Assembly (NCBI GenBank): GCA_045602425.1
Contig: JAZSBO010000009.1
Span: forward strand, 1 to 64,000
DNA: 64,000 nt
Source: RGIG9608 sp045602425
GTDB taxonomy: Bacteria; Bacteroidota; Bacteroidia; Bacteroidales; Paludibacteraceae
Direction of reading: 5' to 3'
Below, in pieces: positions 17,555-25,041 of the stretch (within the stretch, counting starts at the first letter, position 1; every line of letters starts with the position of its first letter). The position numbers and the translations under genes were made by a program. The notes beneath the pieces are model-generated. The model was not told the DNA's origin and did no database searches. It saw only the letters and a list, made by a program, of their open reading frames with translations.

Positions 17555-17581
17555 AAGTTATGCTTGAGCGTAACTTTTTTT
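17555..17581 (+). terminator. Internal hairpin with T run
   Basis: AAGTTATGC and GCGTAACTT form a 9-pair stem with loop TTGA followed by seven T. It could end a shorter, roughly 190-base form of the RNA or be an internal domain of the longer one. Confidence 0.6.
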
Positions 17582-17643
17582 CATATCGGCGTGGGCTTCG
17601 ATGTTGTTTGTTCGGATACAATGGCAATACCAGAGCCTCAGAT

Positions 17644-17677
17644 AGCGGAACAGCAATACTGCAGCTCCGCTTTTTTT
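17644..17677 (+). terminator. Terminator of the orphan RNA
   Basis: AGCGGA pairs with TCCGCT, with inner CAG/CTG, followed by a run of T. It separates the RNA from the downstream lipoprotein gene. Confidence 0.75.
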
Positions 17678-17747
17678 GTGTCTTATAGTTAAATTAAATG
17701 TTTTAATTTTTAAAGGTTGCGCCCGACACGTATCAGGGATTTTATTT

Positions 17748-18260
17748 ATGAGGGAAAAACGATTTTTATTTGTAGCAATGCTTTTTGCAGCATTGAGTTT
17801 GGGATTCGCATCGTGCGACAATAAAGGTAACGAACCTGAAGACCCAGTAACCGAACAAGGCAGTTTAACTGAAGAAGAAATTCTAAATTTGCCTATACAC
17901 ATGAACAAAGAATTGTATTTTAACCAACATGACGCCATACAAATTTCATTTGATACATTAAATAAATATTTGGCAATACTCAATGAAGATGGAAGTTTTG
18001 TTTTTGATACAATTTATATGATTCCCCAGGGCACATTTTTTACGCCAGATGGATACAGTAAAGGGGGATATTTTAGATTGGCGCGCAGCAATCTGCTGGA
18101 ACCACGTACAAGCCTGTCCCCGCGTATTCGTGGCAAGGGCGATTTGGTGTTTGATTGCAGAGTTCCCAGTATTGTGCCCGAAGATAGTCTGTGGTTGGTT
18201 GAACACGGTTGGACTGTGAATAAATATTGGGTTGATTTATCAAACCAAAACTCAAAATAA
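17748..18260 (+). CDS. Lipoprotein of unknown function, tandem copy 1
   Basis: This is a 170-residue lipoprotein starting at the ATG at 17748. The signal peptide ends in GFASC, and the first mature residues (DNKGNEPEDP) are acid-rich like Bacteroidetes surface-export signals. The DNA of the signal region (about 17761-17850) is nearly identical to that of the lipoprotein at 50260, while the rest of the two proteins is unrelated. The mature part shares MNKELYF, IQISFDTLNKYLA, SPRIRGKG and EDSLW with the next gene. The later codons use CTG, CCC and GGC more than neighbouring genes. I do not recognise a family. Confidence 0.8.
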   Translation: MREKRFLFVAMLFAALSLGFASCDNKGNEPEDPVTEQGSLTEEEILNLPIHMNKELYFNQHDAIQISFDTLNKYLAILNEDGSFVFDTIYMIPQGTFFTPDGYSKGGYFRLARSNLLEPRTSLSPRIRGKGDLVFDCRVPSIVPEDSLWLVEHGWTVNKYWVDLSNQNSK

Positions 18261-18268
18261 AAAGATAG

Positions 18269-18772
18269 ATGACAATGAAAAAAATAAAAATACTAATACC
18301 GATACTATTACTACTAAATGTGATAGCGTTTATCAGTTGTAAAAATGACAAAAACGAACCAGATGACCCATTGGACAACAAAACACCAACCGAAACACCG
18401 GTTGAAACACCGGTTGAAACACCGGTTGAACCAGTTGTAAAAGTTAACAAGGAACTATATTTTAGTCAATCTGATGGCATACAAATTTCATTTGATACAT
18501 TAAATAAATATCTGGCAATGGATAATATCGATACAATTTTCATGGTTCCCCAGGGGTTGTTTTTTTCCCCAAACTCATTGGGCTTGGGATACCATTATTT
18601 TGAATTGACACGCAGCAACGTGTTGGAGCCACGCACAGACCTGTCCCCACGCATCCGTGGCAAGGGTAGTTTTGAAACCGATATTGGCCACCCAACCCAG
18701 GCATTGGAAGACAGCCTGTGGTTTGTATCCAAGGGTTGGCAGGTAAACGCCGGCTTAAATAACAGTCGTTAA
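18269..18772 (+). CDS. Lipoprotein of unknown function, tandem copy 2
   Basis: This is a 167-residue lipoprotein with lipobox ISC near residue 24 and an acid-rich mature start (KNDKNEPDDP). It is a diverged duplicate of the gene 8 bases upstream: VNKELYFSQ, IQISFDTLNKYLA, EPRTDLSPRIRGKG and LEDSLWF all recur. The linker holds three tandem ETPV units. The second half is clearly more G+C-rich in codon choice (CAG, CCC, CTG, GGC) than the surrounding genome, which suggests transfer. The start may be the ATG at 18269 or the one at 18275. The function is unknown. Confidence 0.8.
   Translation: MTMKKIKILIPILLLLNVIAFISCKNDKNEPDDPLDNKTPTETPVETPVETPVEPVVKVNKELYFSQSDGIQISFDTLNKYLAMDNIDTIFMVPQGLFFSPNSLGLGYHYFELTRSNVLEPRTDLSPRIRGKGSFETDIGHPTQALEDSLWFVSKGWQVNAGLNNSR
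18392..18427 (+). repeat. 12-bp tandem repeat encoding ETPV
   Basis: Three perfect copies of GAAACACCGGTT lie in frame in the linker of the second lipoprotein, followed by a partial copy. Changes in copy number would lengthen or shorten the linker by four residues without a frameshift. Confidence 0.9.
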
Positions 18773-18797
18773 AAATGCCCTACAGGGCATTTTTTTA
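18771..18797 (+). terminator. Terminator after the lipoprotein pair
   Basis: AAAAATGCCC pairs with GGGCATTTTT around loop TACA, with a T run. It overlaps the stop codon of the second lipoprotein. Confidence 0.9.
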
Positions 18798-18903
18798 TTT
18801 GATTTTGTGTTTATTATTCTATACCATTGTGCATAACAGGAAACGAGAATGAAAATTATTAAATTTATTTACCATCATTATTATTAATTATGCCAGTAAA
18901 TAA

Positions 18904-18930
18904 GAAATGCCACAAATTTGTGGCATTTTC
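18904..18930. terminator. Palindromic terminator before apt
   Basis: GAAATGCCACAAA and its reverse complement form a near-perfect palindrome with AT-rich flanks. It lies just beyond the apt stop and can end transcription from the minus strand, and also from the plus strand. Confidence 0.8.
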
Positions 18931-18953
18931 TGTGCATATATATGTAAGATATT

Positions 18954-19478
18954 TTAGTAATGAATCAATGAGTCGATTTGAATATCATTATCGAATACTT
19001 TGCGTCCTTTCAAGAAATCGAGTTCTACCAAGAAGTTTACATAGATTTTCTTCACACCAAACTTACGCACAAGTTCGCAAGCGGCTTTCATAGTTCCTCC
19101 CGTAGCGAGTAAGTCGTCGTGCAGTAACACTACGTCATTTTCATTAAGTGCGTCTTTATGGAGTTGTATAGTATCTATGCCGTATTCTTTAGTATAGCTC
19201 ACTTCTATAGTTTCAGCAGGGAGTTTTCCTTTTTTGCGAATAGGTACAAAGCCTACACCTAATTTGTTGCCTAATATAGGAGCCATGATAAATCCACGCG
19301 ATTCTATTCCTATTACCTTCGTAATGCCTTTGTCTTTGTAAAGATTGAACATTTCATTTTCGAAAAATTTCATACAATCGGCATTTTTGAATGCTGTAGT
19401 CAAATCTTTAAAAACAATTCCTTTGATTGGAAAATCGACCACATCTCTGATGTTGTTTTTTACTTCTTCTATAGTCAT
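18954..19478 (-). CDS. apt: Adenine phosphoribosyltransferase
   Basis: Apt converts adenine and PRPP to AMP in purine salvage. The 174-residue product starts at the ATG at 19478 (MTIEEVKNNIRD); the open frame to 19559 would run through the parS-like palindrome and into mnmG and is not credible. The PRPP-binding loop VVLLHDDLLATGGT lies near residues 117-130, and the substrate-binding ESRGF lies near residue 62. It follows mnmG by 43 bases and may be cotranscribed with it. Confidence 0.95.
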   Translation of the reverse strand: MTIEEVKNNIRDVVDFPIKGIVFKDLTTAFKNADCMKFFENEMFNLYKDKGITKVIGIESRGFIMAPILGNKLGVGFVPIRKKGKLPAETIEVSYTKEYGIDTIQLHKDALNENDVVLLHDDLLATGGTMKAACELVRKFGVKKIYVNFLVELDFLKGRKVFDNDIQIDSLIHY

Positions 19479-19499
19479 AATTATGTTGTTTTTATAAAT

Positions 19500-19515
19500 T
19501 GTTCCACGTGGAACA
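19500..19515. other. parS: parS-like centromere site
   Basis: TGTTCCACGTGGAACA is a perfect 16-bp palindrome and matches the ParB-binding parS consensus, which is TGTTTCACGTGAAACA in Bacillus, with CC/GG-type variants in other phyla. The symmetry extends to 22 bp (19497-19518). It lies in the short gap between mnmG and apt. mnmG (gidA) is a classic neighbour of oriC and parAB in many bacteria. I found no second copy and no parAB in this window. Confidence 0.8.
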
Positions 19516-19521
19516 ATTATA

Positions 19522-21399
19522 CTATCTTCCTGATAATACGAGCAATACGTTGATATCATTTGGCGAAACTCCTGGAATTCGGCTCGCTTGTCCTATGGTT
19601 TTTGGTTGTATTCTGTTTAGTTTTTGTCTTGCTTCTGTCGAAAGTGATTGAATATTTTCGTAATCAAATTTATTTTCGATAGAGATATTTTCTAATCGTT
19701 GTAGCTTATCTGCTATCATTTTTTCTCTCTCTATGTAGCCCGAATATTTAATTTTTATTTCGGCAGCTTCTACTATCTCTTCCTTGCGCGATGATGTAAT
19801 TTTGGAAACTTTTTCTTTTACACTTGGTAAAAAGTTTTCTAAAATGGAAATATTTAATTGCGGACGGAGAATTAAGTCGTACAATTTAGTCGATTGTTTG
19901 AGTGTCGTAGAATTATTTATTTCCAAAACGGAGTTAATTTCTTGAGGTTTCACCGAAGTTTCTTTAGTGAAATCTATAAAAGATTCTACCGCTGATTTTT
20001 TTGTTTGCAGAAGAGAAAAACGTTCCTTTGTTGCTAAACCAATTTTATACGATTTTTCCGTCAGTCGCATATCGGCATCGTCTTGTCGGAGTAGAATTCT
20101 GTACTCGGCTCTTGAGGTAAACATTCTGTAAGGCTCGTCAACGCCTTTTGTTACCAAATCATCGATTAAAACGCCAATATACGCTTCGTCACGTTGGAGG
20201 ATAAATTCCGAATCGCCATTGCATTTGAGGTGGGCATTGATGCCTGCAATCAATCCCTGACCTGCTGCTTCTTCGTAACCTGTGGTTCCGTTTATTTGTC
20301 CAGCAAAAAACAGATTGGCAATTTTTTTCGTTTCCAACGTATGTTTTAGTTGTGTTGGGTCGAAAAAGTCATATTCAATAGCATATCCTGGACGATAAAT
20401 TTTTGCATTTTCGAGTCCGGGAATAGTTTTCAACGCAGCAAACTGAACATTTATTGGCAACGACGAAGAAAAACCATTCAAATAAAACTCTTGTGTACTC
20501 TCCCCTTCTGGTTCCAAGAAAAGTTGATGTTGTTCTTTGTCGGAAAAAGTTACAATTTTAGTTTCGATACTCGGGCAATAGCGTGGTCCGATGCTTTGAA
20601 TCTGCCCGTTGTAAAGCGGAGAATCTTTTAATCCTCCGCGCAGAATGTCGTGAGTGGACGTATTTGTATAGGTTATCCAGCAACTTTGTTGTTTGAGTGG
20701 ACGTGGTTCAAAGTCCAAATAAGAGAATTTATGAAAATCATTTTCACCGATTTGTTCGGTCATTTTCGAGAAATTAATAGAATTTCCGTTTATTCGAACA
20801 GGCGTACCTGTTTTCATTCTGTCGGTAGTAAAACCCAAAGATTTCAATTGCTCAGTAACTCCAAATGATGCCGGTTCAGAAATTCTTCCACCTACAATTT
20901 GTGTTTTTCCGATATGCATTAGTCCGTTGAGAAAAGTTCCAGCAGTGAGAACGACACTTTTTGCATTGAATTCAACGTTTGTTACTGTTTTACACCCAAC
21001 AATGGTGTTATTTTTTATAATAAGTTGGTTTACTGTATCTTGCCAAATATGCAAATTAGGTGTTTTATCCAAAATCTCGCGCCATTTTATGATGTATTGC
21101 ATTCTGTCGCTTTGCGAACGTGGACTCCACATTGCTGGACCTTTCGAGCGATTTAGCATTCTAAATTGAATAGCAGTCAAATCCGTAACAATTCCCATGT
21201 ATCCACCAAGAGCATCAATTTCTCTCACAATCTGCCCTTTTGCAATTCCTCCGATAGCGGGGTTACAACTCATTTGAGCAATTTTGTTCATATCCATTGT
21301 GATGAGCAACGTTTGCGAACCCATGTTGGCTGCTGCACAAGCTGCTTCGCAACCTGCATGTCCTGCCCCAACAACAATAACATCGTACGAGAAAGTCAT
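19522..21399 (-). CDS. mnmG: tRNA uridine-5-carboxymethylaminomethyl modification enzyme
   Basis: MnmG (GidA) works with MnmE to install the cmnm5 group on the wobble uridine of several tRNAs, using FAD and methylene-tetrahydrofolate. The 625-residue length is standard. The N-terminal FAD motif VVGAGHAGCEAACAAANMG lies at about residues 9-27, the family stretch CNPAIGGIAKGQ near 45-56, and FAGQINGTTGYEEAAGQG near 365-382. It may be cotranscribed with apt. The parS-like site lies directly after its stop codon. Confidence 0.97.
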   Translation of the reverse strand: MTFSYDVIVVGAGHAGCEAACAAANMGSQTLLITMDMNKIAQMSCNPAIGGIAKGQIVREIDALGGYMGIVTDLTAIQFRMLNRSKGPAMWSPRSQSDRMQYIIKWREILDKTPNLHIWQDTVNQLIIKNNTIVGCKTVTNVEFNAKSVVLTAGTFLNGLMHIGKTQIVGGRISEPASFGVTEQLKSLGFTTDRMKTGTPVRINGNSINFSKMTEQIGENDFHKFSYLDFEPRPLKQQSCWITYTNTSTHDILRGGLKDSPLYNGQIQSIGPRYCPSIETKIVTFSDKEQHQLFLEPEGESTQEFYLNGFSSSLPINVQFAALKTIPGLENAKIYRPGYAIEYDFFDPTQLKHTLETKKIANLFFAGQINGTTGYEEAAGQGLIAGINAHLKCNGDSEFILQRDEAYIGVLIDDLVTKGVDEPYRMFTSRAEYRILLRQDDADMRLTEKSYKIGLATKERFSLLQTKKSAVESFIDFTKETSVKPQEINSVLEINNSTTLKQSTKLYDLILRPQLNISILENFLPSVKEKVSKITSSRKEEIVEAAEIKIKYSGYIEREKMIADKLQRLENISIENKFDYENIQSLSTEARQKLNRIQPKTIGQASRIPGVSPNDINVLLVLSGR

Positions 21400-21414
21400 T
21401 TTGCTACTGCGTTT

Positions 21415-22308
21415 TTACAATTTGGTGTTTAGTTGGTTAAGTACAAATCGGATTTTTTCGAAAGTATTAATGGTTGTTGGAACGAGTGGTAACCGTAATT
21501 CATTTTCGATGAAACCCATTACCGAAAGCATACTTTTTACACCCGCAGGATTCCCATCAACAAACAGTAAATCAATAAGTTCTGAAAATCTGTAGTGAAT
21601 TTCTCTTGCACCATTGTAATCGCCATTAAGAGCTAATCGTACCATTCTTGAAAATTCTTTTGGGAAAGCATTTCCTATTACAGAGATAACTCCAACAGCA
21701 CCTAATGTTATTAGCGGAAAAGTAATGCCATCATCTCCTGAAATTACCATAAAATCTTTTGGTCGATTTTTGATTATTTCGTCTATCTGTGAAAAATTTC
21801 CAGAAGCCTCTTTTACTGCAATAATATTTTTGAAATCGTTTGCAAGACGTAAAATCGTTGATGCTGAAATGTTTACACCTGTTCTTCCTGGAACATTATA
21901 GAGAATTATAGGTGCTTTTGATGCTTCTGCAATTTTTTTGTAATGTTGATAAATACCTTCTTGAGAAGGTTTGTTGTAATAAGGTGCTACAGATAAAATT
22001 GCATCTACATTACTTAGGTCTGTATCTTTTATTTTTTCAACAACAGCTTGTGTACAATTCCCTCCTATGCCTAAAACAATAGGTTTTCGTCCATTGATTT
22101 GTGCAAGAATAAAATCAAAAAGATGTTTTTTTTCGTTTTCTGTTAAAGTTGGTGTTTCGGCAGTTGTACCGAAAACTACAAAATAATCGGTCCCGTTTTG
22201 AATTTGATATTCAATTAATCTCCTTAAAGCATCGTAATCAACAGATCCATCTTTTTTAAATGGAGTTATTAATGCGACACCCATTCCAGCTAGTTTGTTT
22301 CTTTGCAT
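21415..22308 (-). CDS. dapA: 4-hydroxy-tetrahydrodipicolinate synthase
   Basis: DapA condenses pyruvate with aspartate semialdehyde in lysine and diaminopimelate synthesis. I place the start at 22308 (MQRNKLAGMGVALITPF, 297 residues) because a -7 element at 22333-22340 overlaps the longer open frame, and this start matches homologues. The family motifs GTTAETPTL and YNVPGRTGVN are visible, and the Schiff-base lysine is in IIAVKEASG. It is downstream of ligA and the DUF6913 gene on the same strand, with its own promoter. Confidence 0.96.
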   Translation of the reverse strand: MQRNKLAGMGVALITPFKKDGSVDYDALRRLIEYQIQNGTDYFVVFGTTAETPTLTENEKKHLFDFILAQINGRKPIVLGIGGNCTQAVVEKIKDTDLSNVDAILSVAPYYNKPSQEGIYQHYKKIAEASKAPIILYNVPGRTGVNISASTILRLANDFKNIIAVKEASGNFSQIDEIIKNRPKDFMVISGDDGITFPLITLGAVGVISVIGNAFPKEFSRMVRLALNGDYNGAREIHYRFSELIDLLFVDGNPAGVKSMLSVMGFIENELRLPLVPTTINTFEKIRFVLNQLNTKL

Positions 22309-22332
22309 AAGAATTTGTACAAAAGTGTTTTG

Positions 22333-22340
22333 CAAATTTA
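22333..22340 (-). promoter_or_regulatory. -7 element before dapA
   Basis: TAAATTTG on the minus strand matches TAnnTTTG. It lies 24 bases before the proposed dapA start and just after the DUF6913 stop codon. Confidence 0.5.
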
Positions 22341-22344
22341 CGAT

Positions 22345-22872
22345 TTAATTTTTTACTTGTATAGCGTTTAAGTAAAATAGTATTTGTTCTAACAAAAACT
22401 CTTTTGTCGCATTAGTAGGAATGTCTATTATTAGATCAAAAATATTGTAATATTTTGATTTACAACCACATTTTATTTTTGCAGAAGAGGCTGCTGTTAG
22501 GATATTAAAAACATTAGCAGAAGTCAAATCTAAATTTATAAGAATATCTGTATTTAATAATCGAATCCATTCGATGTCTTTTTTTTTAGGATTGTTCCAA
22601 ATGTTGAGTTCTTTTTTCGTGATAAGTTTATTCAAGCAAACGGGTGGTGGCACGGATCTTTCTTCTTTAGATATTTTTTTTACGAATCCTACTATAATTA
22701 ATTCTTTACCAAATAGTTGTGCTTCTATAATTTTTGAATAATCATAAAGTTCTTGTAACGTTTCTCCATGAATGAAAATCAGTATTTTTTGAGCATCGGA
22801 CATGTTGGTAAATTGCTTATCTCGTTGATGCTCATGTTTTTTTAAAATCCTATTTAGCTTATTTTTTGACAT
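22345..22872 (-). CDS. DUF6913-type protein of unknown function
   Basis: This is a 175-residue soluble protein with a basic N terminus. It has the alternating strand-helix pattern of a small alpha/beta fold and a short cysteine-containing stretch (KCGCKSKYYNIFDLII). It appears to belong to the Bacteroidetes-specific family DUF6913, which commonly neighbours dapA and ligA, as here. It starts 2 bases after the ligA stop, so it is in the same operon. No function is known. Confidence 0.72.
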   Translation of the reverse strand: MSKNKLNRILKKHEHQRDKQFTNMSDAQKILIFIHGETLQELYDYSKIIEAQLFGKELIIVGFVKKISKEERSVPPPVCLNKLITKKELNIWNNPKKKDIEWIRLLNTDILINLDLTSANVFNILTAASSAKIKCGCKSKYYNIFDLIIDIPTNATKEFLLEQILFYLNAIQVKN

Positions 22873-22874
22873 GA

Positions 22875-24875
22875 TTATTTAAGTAAATCTAAGAATTCTT
22901 CTTCGGAGATAATTTTTATAGACAATGTTTGTGCTTTTTGTAGTTTAGCGGGACCCATATTTTCTCCTGCTAAAATAAAATCGGTTTTTGTAGAAATGGA
23001 ACTTGTATTTTTACCGCCATTGTTTACGATAATATCTTTATACTCATCACGTGAATGCGAAGAGAAAGTTCCACTGATAACAAAAGTTTTTCCGTTTAAT
23101 TTGTTTGTTTTGTTTTGTAATTTTTCTTCATCAATCTGAAATTTTAAACCTATTTGTTTTAATTCTTCAATCAGTTGAATATTTTTTTCATCTTTAAAAA
23201 ACAGAACAACACTTTCTGCTATTTTTTCGCCAATTTCATCGATATTTTTTAAATCTTCGAAAGATGCCGTTTGGATTGCTTCTATACTGTGAAGCGAATA
23301 GGCAAGTTTTTTAGCAACAGTTTCGCCTACGTACCTTATTCCAAGAGCAAATAAAACCCGTTCAAATGGTACATTTTTTGAATTTTCAAGACTATTTATG
23401 ATGTTTTGTGCTGATTTTTCGCCCATTCGTTCAAGTGAAGCAATGTTTGTTATTGTTAATTTATATAAATCAGCATAGTTTTTTATCAGTTTTTGATTGT
23501 AAAGCAAGTTGATTGTTTCTTCGCCAATACCATCAATAGCCATTGCTTTGCGAGAAATAAAATGTTCAATCTTACTTTTTATTTGTGGAGCACAATTTGT
23601 TTCGTTAGGGCAATAATGTGCGGCTTCACCTTCTTTTCTAATTAAGAGCGTGCCACATTCGGGGCAGCGAGTTATAAATTTTACTTTGTCTCCAATAAGA
23701 ATTCTCGCTTCTTTGTTTACTCCTGTAATTTTTGGAATAATCTCACCACCTTTTTCTACATACACCATATCGCCGATGTGTAGGTCTAAATCTTCTATAA
23801 TATCGGAGTTGTGCAAAGAAGCTCTTTTTACAATAGTACCCGAGAGTTGAACAGGATCAAGATTTGCTACAGGAGTTATTGCACCTGTTCTACCAACTTG
23901 ATAAGAGATGGAATTTAATCGTGTTTCGGCACGTTCGGCTTGAAATTTATAAGCAATGGCCCAACGTGGCGATTTTGCTGTCAACCCTAATCGTTGTTGT
24001 TGTTTTAAAGAATCTACTTTTAGAACAATACCATCTGTTGCTACGGGAAGATTTTTTCGTTCAATATCCCATTTGTCGATGAAATCGAAAATTTCGTTTA
24101 GATTTTTACATTTTGTGATTTCATTTGATACTTTAAATCCCCAGTTTTTTATGATTTGTAAATTTTCATAATGACTATCAGATGGCATCTGTTCACCTAA
24201 CAGATAATAGAGGTAAGCGTCTAAATGTCGCTTGGCAACTTCTGCTGAATTTTGTAATTTTATTGTTCCAGAAGTTGCGTTTCGAGGATTTGCAAACAAA
24301 GGTTCCTCATCTTTTTCTCTTTCTTTATTTAAATGTTCAAACACATCCCATGGCATTAATATTTCGCCACGAATTTCAAAAAAATTAGGGAATCCCATTC
24401 CTTTTAGATGAAGAGGAATTGTACGAATAGTTCGTACATTTGCAGTAATGTCATCACCTTTTTCGCCATCGCCACGCGTAACAGCACGTAGCAAGTTCCC
24501 TTTCTCATATATTAAAGAAACTGAAGTTCCGTCAAATTTTAATTCACAAACAATGTCGAAAGGTTCATTAAGCGTTTTGCTGATTCGGTTATAAAAATCG
24601 GAAACTTCTTCTTTGCTGTACGTGTTTCCTAAAGACAGCATTGGATAAATATGTTTTACCTGCTTAAATGCTTTATTTATATCGTTTCCAACTCTTTGTG
24701 TAGGAGAATTTGGATCAAAAAAATCAGGATATTTATTCTCTAAATCCTGTAATTCTTTCATCTTTTCATCAAATTCAAAATCACTAATCGTAGGATTAGA
24801 TTTTACATAATAATTGTAATTATGTTCTTCTAATTCTTTTCGCAGTTGCTTGATTTTTAATAAAATGTTATCCAT
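22875..24875 (-). CDS. ligA: NAD-dependent DNA ligase
   Basis: LigA seals nicks during replication and repair, with NAD+ as the AMP donor. The 666-residue protein has the full domain order: Ia domain, adenylation domain with the KFDG motif (near residue 114), OB fold, four-cysteine zinc finger (CPECG and YCPNETNC), helix-hairpin-helix repeats (IDGIGEET, LERMGEKSA and related) and a C-terminal BRCT domain (about 590-666). The promoter is at 24897-24904 and the gene is divergent from nusB. Confidence 0.97.
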   Translation of the reverse strand: MDNILLKIKQLRKELEEHNYNYYVKSNPTISDFEFDEKMKELQDLENKYPDFFDPNSPTQRVGNDINKAFKQVKHIYPMLSLGNTYSKEEVSDFYNRISKTLNEPFDIVCELKFDGTSVSLIYEKGNLLRAVTRGDGEKGDDITANVRTIRTIPLHLKGMGFPNFFEIRGEILMPWDVFEHLNKEREKDEEPLFANPRNATSGTIKLQNSAEVAKRHLDAYLYYLLGEQMPSDSHYENLQIIKNWGFKVSNEITKCKNLNEIFDFIDKWDIERKNLPVATDGIVLKVDSLKQQQRLGLTAKSPRWAIAYKFQAERAETRLNSISYQVGRTGAITPVANLDPVQLSGTIVKRASLHNSDIIEDLDLHIGDMVYVEKGGEIIPKITGVNKEARILIGDKVKFITRCPECGTLLIRKEGEAAHYCPNETNCAPQIKSKIEHFISRKAMAIDGIGEETINLLYNQKLIKNYADLYKLTITNIASLERMGEKSAQNIINSLENSKNVPFERVLFALGIRYVGETVAKKLAYSLHSIEAIQTASFEDLKNIDEIGEKIAESVVLFFKDEKNIQLIEELKQIGLKFQIDEEKLQNKTNKLNGKTFVISGTFSSHSRDEYKDIIVNNGGKNTSSISTKTDFILAGENMGPAKLQKAQTLSIKIISEEEFLDLLK

Positions 24876-24896
24876 TGTTACGATGAGATTCTATGG

Positions 24897-24904
24897 CAAA
24901 GTTA
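24897..24904 (-). promoter_or_regulatory. -7 element before ligA
   Basis: The minus strand reads TAACTTTG, a match to TAnnTTTG, 21 bases before the start codon. Confidence 0.5.
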
Positions 24905-24999
24905 AAATATTTTTTAGAAACTATTTTTGTGGAAAAAAATATAAGATTTTTGAAGTTTGAGTTTTTTCAAAAAAAACAAACAATTGCTTTAAAAAGTAT

Positions 25000-25007
25000 T
25001 ATTTTTG
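25000..25007 (+). promoter_or_regulatory. -7 element before nusB
   Basis: TATTTTTG matches TAnnTTTG, 34 bases before the nusB start codon. Confidence 0.5.
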
Positions 25008-25041
25008 CAGTAATAAAAACAGATAAAGCTCTTTTAAATTT

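Larger units (their letters stand above)
17384..17677 (+). ncRNA. Orphan structured RNA between uvrC and a lipoprotein gene
   Basis: About 370 bases here have no convincing gene but show RNA structure. CTGGGG plus GGTTTTGCC (17397-17412) pairs with GGCAATACC plus CCTCAG (17623-17641), with one wobble and one mismatch, closing the whole molecule. Inside, GCAGACAT (17436-17443) pairs with ATGTCTGC (17531-17538), and AAGTTATGC/GCGTAACTT (17555-17563 with 17568-17576) forms a hairpin followed by T. A final hairpin AGCGGA/TCCGCT (17644-17671) with seven T residues ends it. I checked it by eye against RNase P, tmRNA and SRP RNA signatures and found none. A 6S-like regulator is possible but unproven. 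Confidence 0.6.

Noticed and set aside
17384..17677. RNase P RNA, tmRNA or SRP RNA
   Set aside because: None of the conserved core sequences (GAGGAAAGTCC, the tmRNA tRNA-like ends, GGAAGG/AGCAGC) is present.
17558..17983. A 141-codon minus-strand reading frame over the orphan RNA and the first lipoprotein
   Set aside because: It is antisense to a lipoprotein with clear signal peptide and paralogue, has no recognisable domain, and spans the terminator hairpins.
18954..19559. A longer Apt protein starting at 19559
   Set aside because: It would translate the parS-like palindrome and overlap the end of mnmG; the start at 19478 gives a standard Apt.
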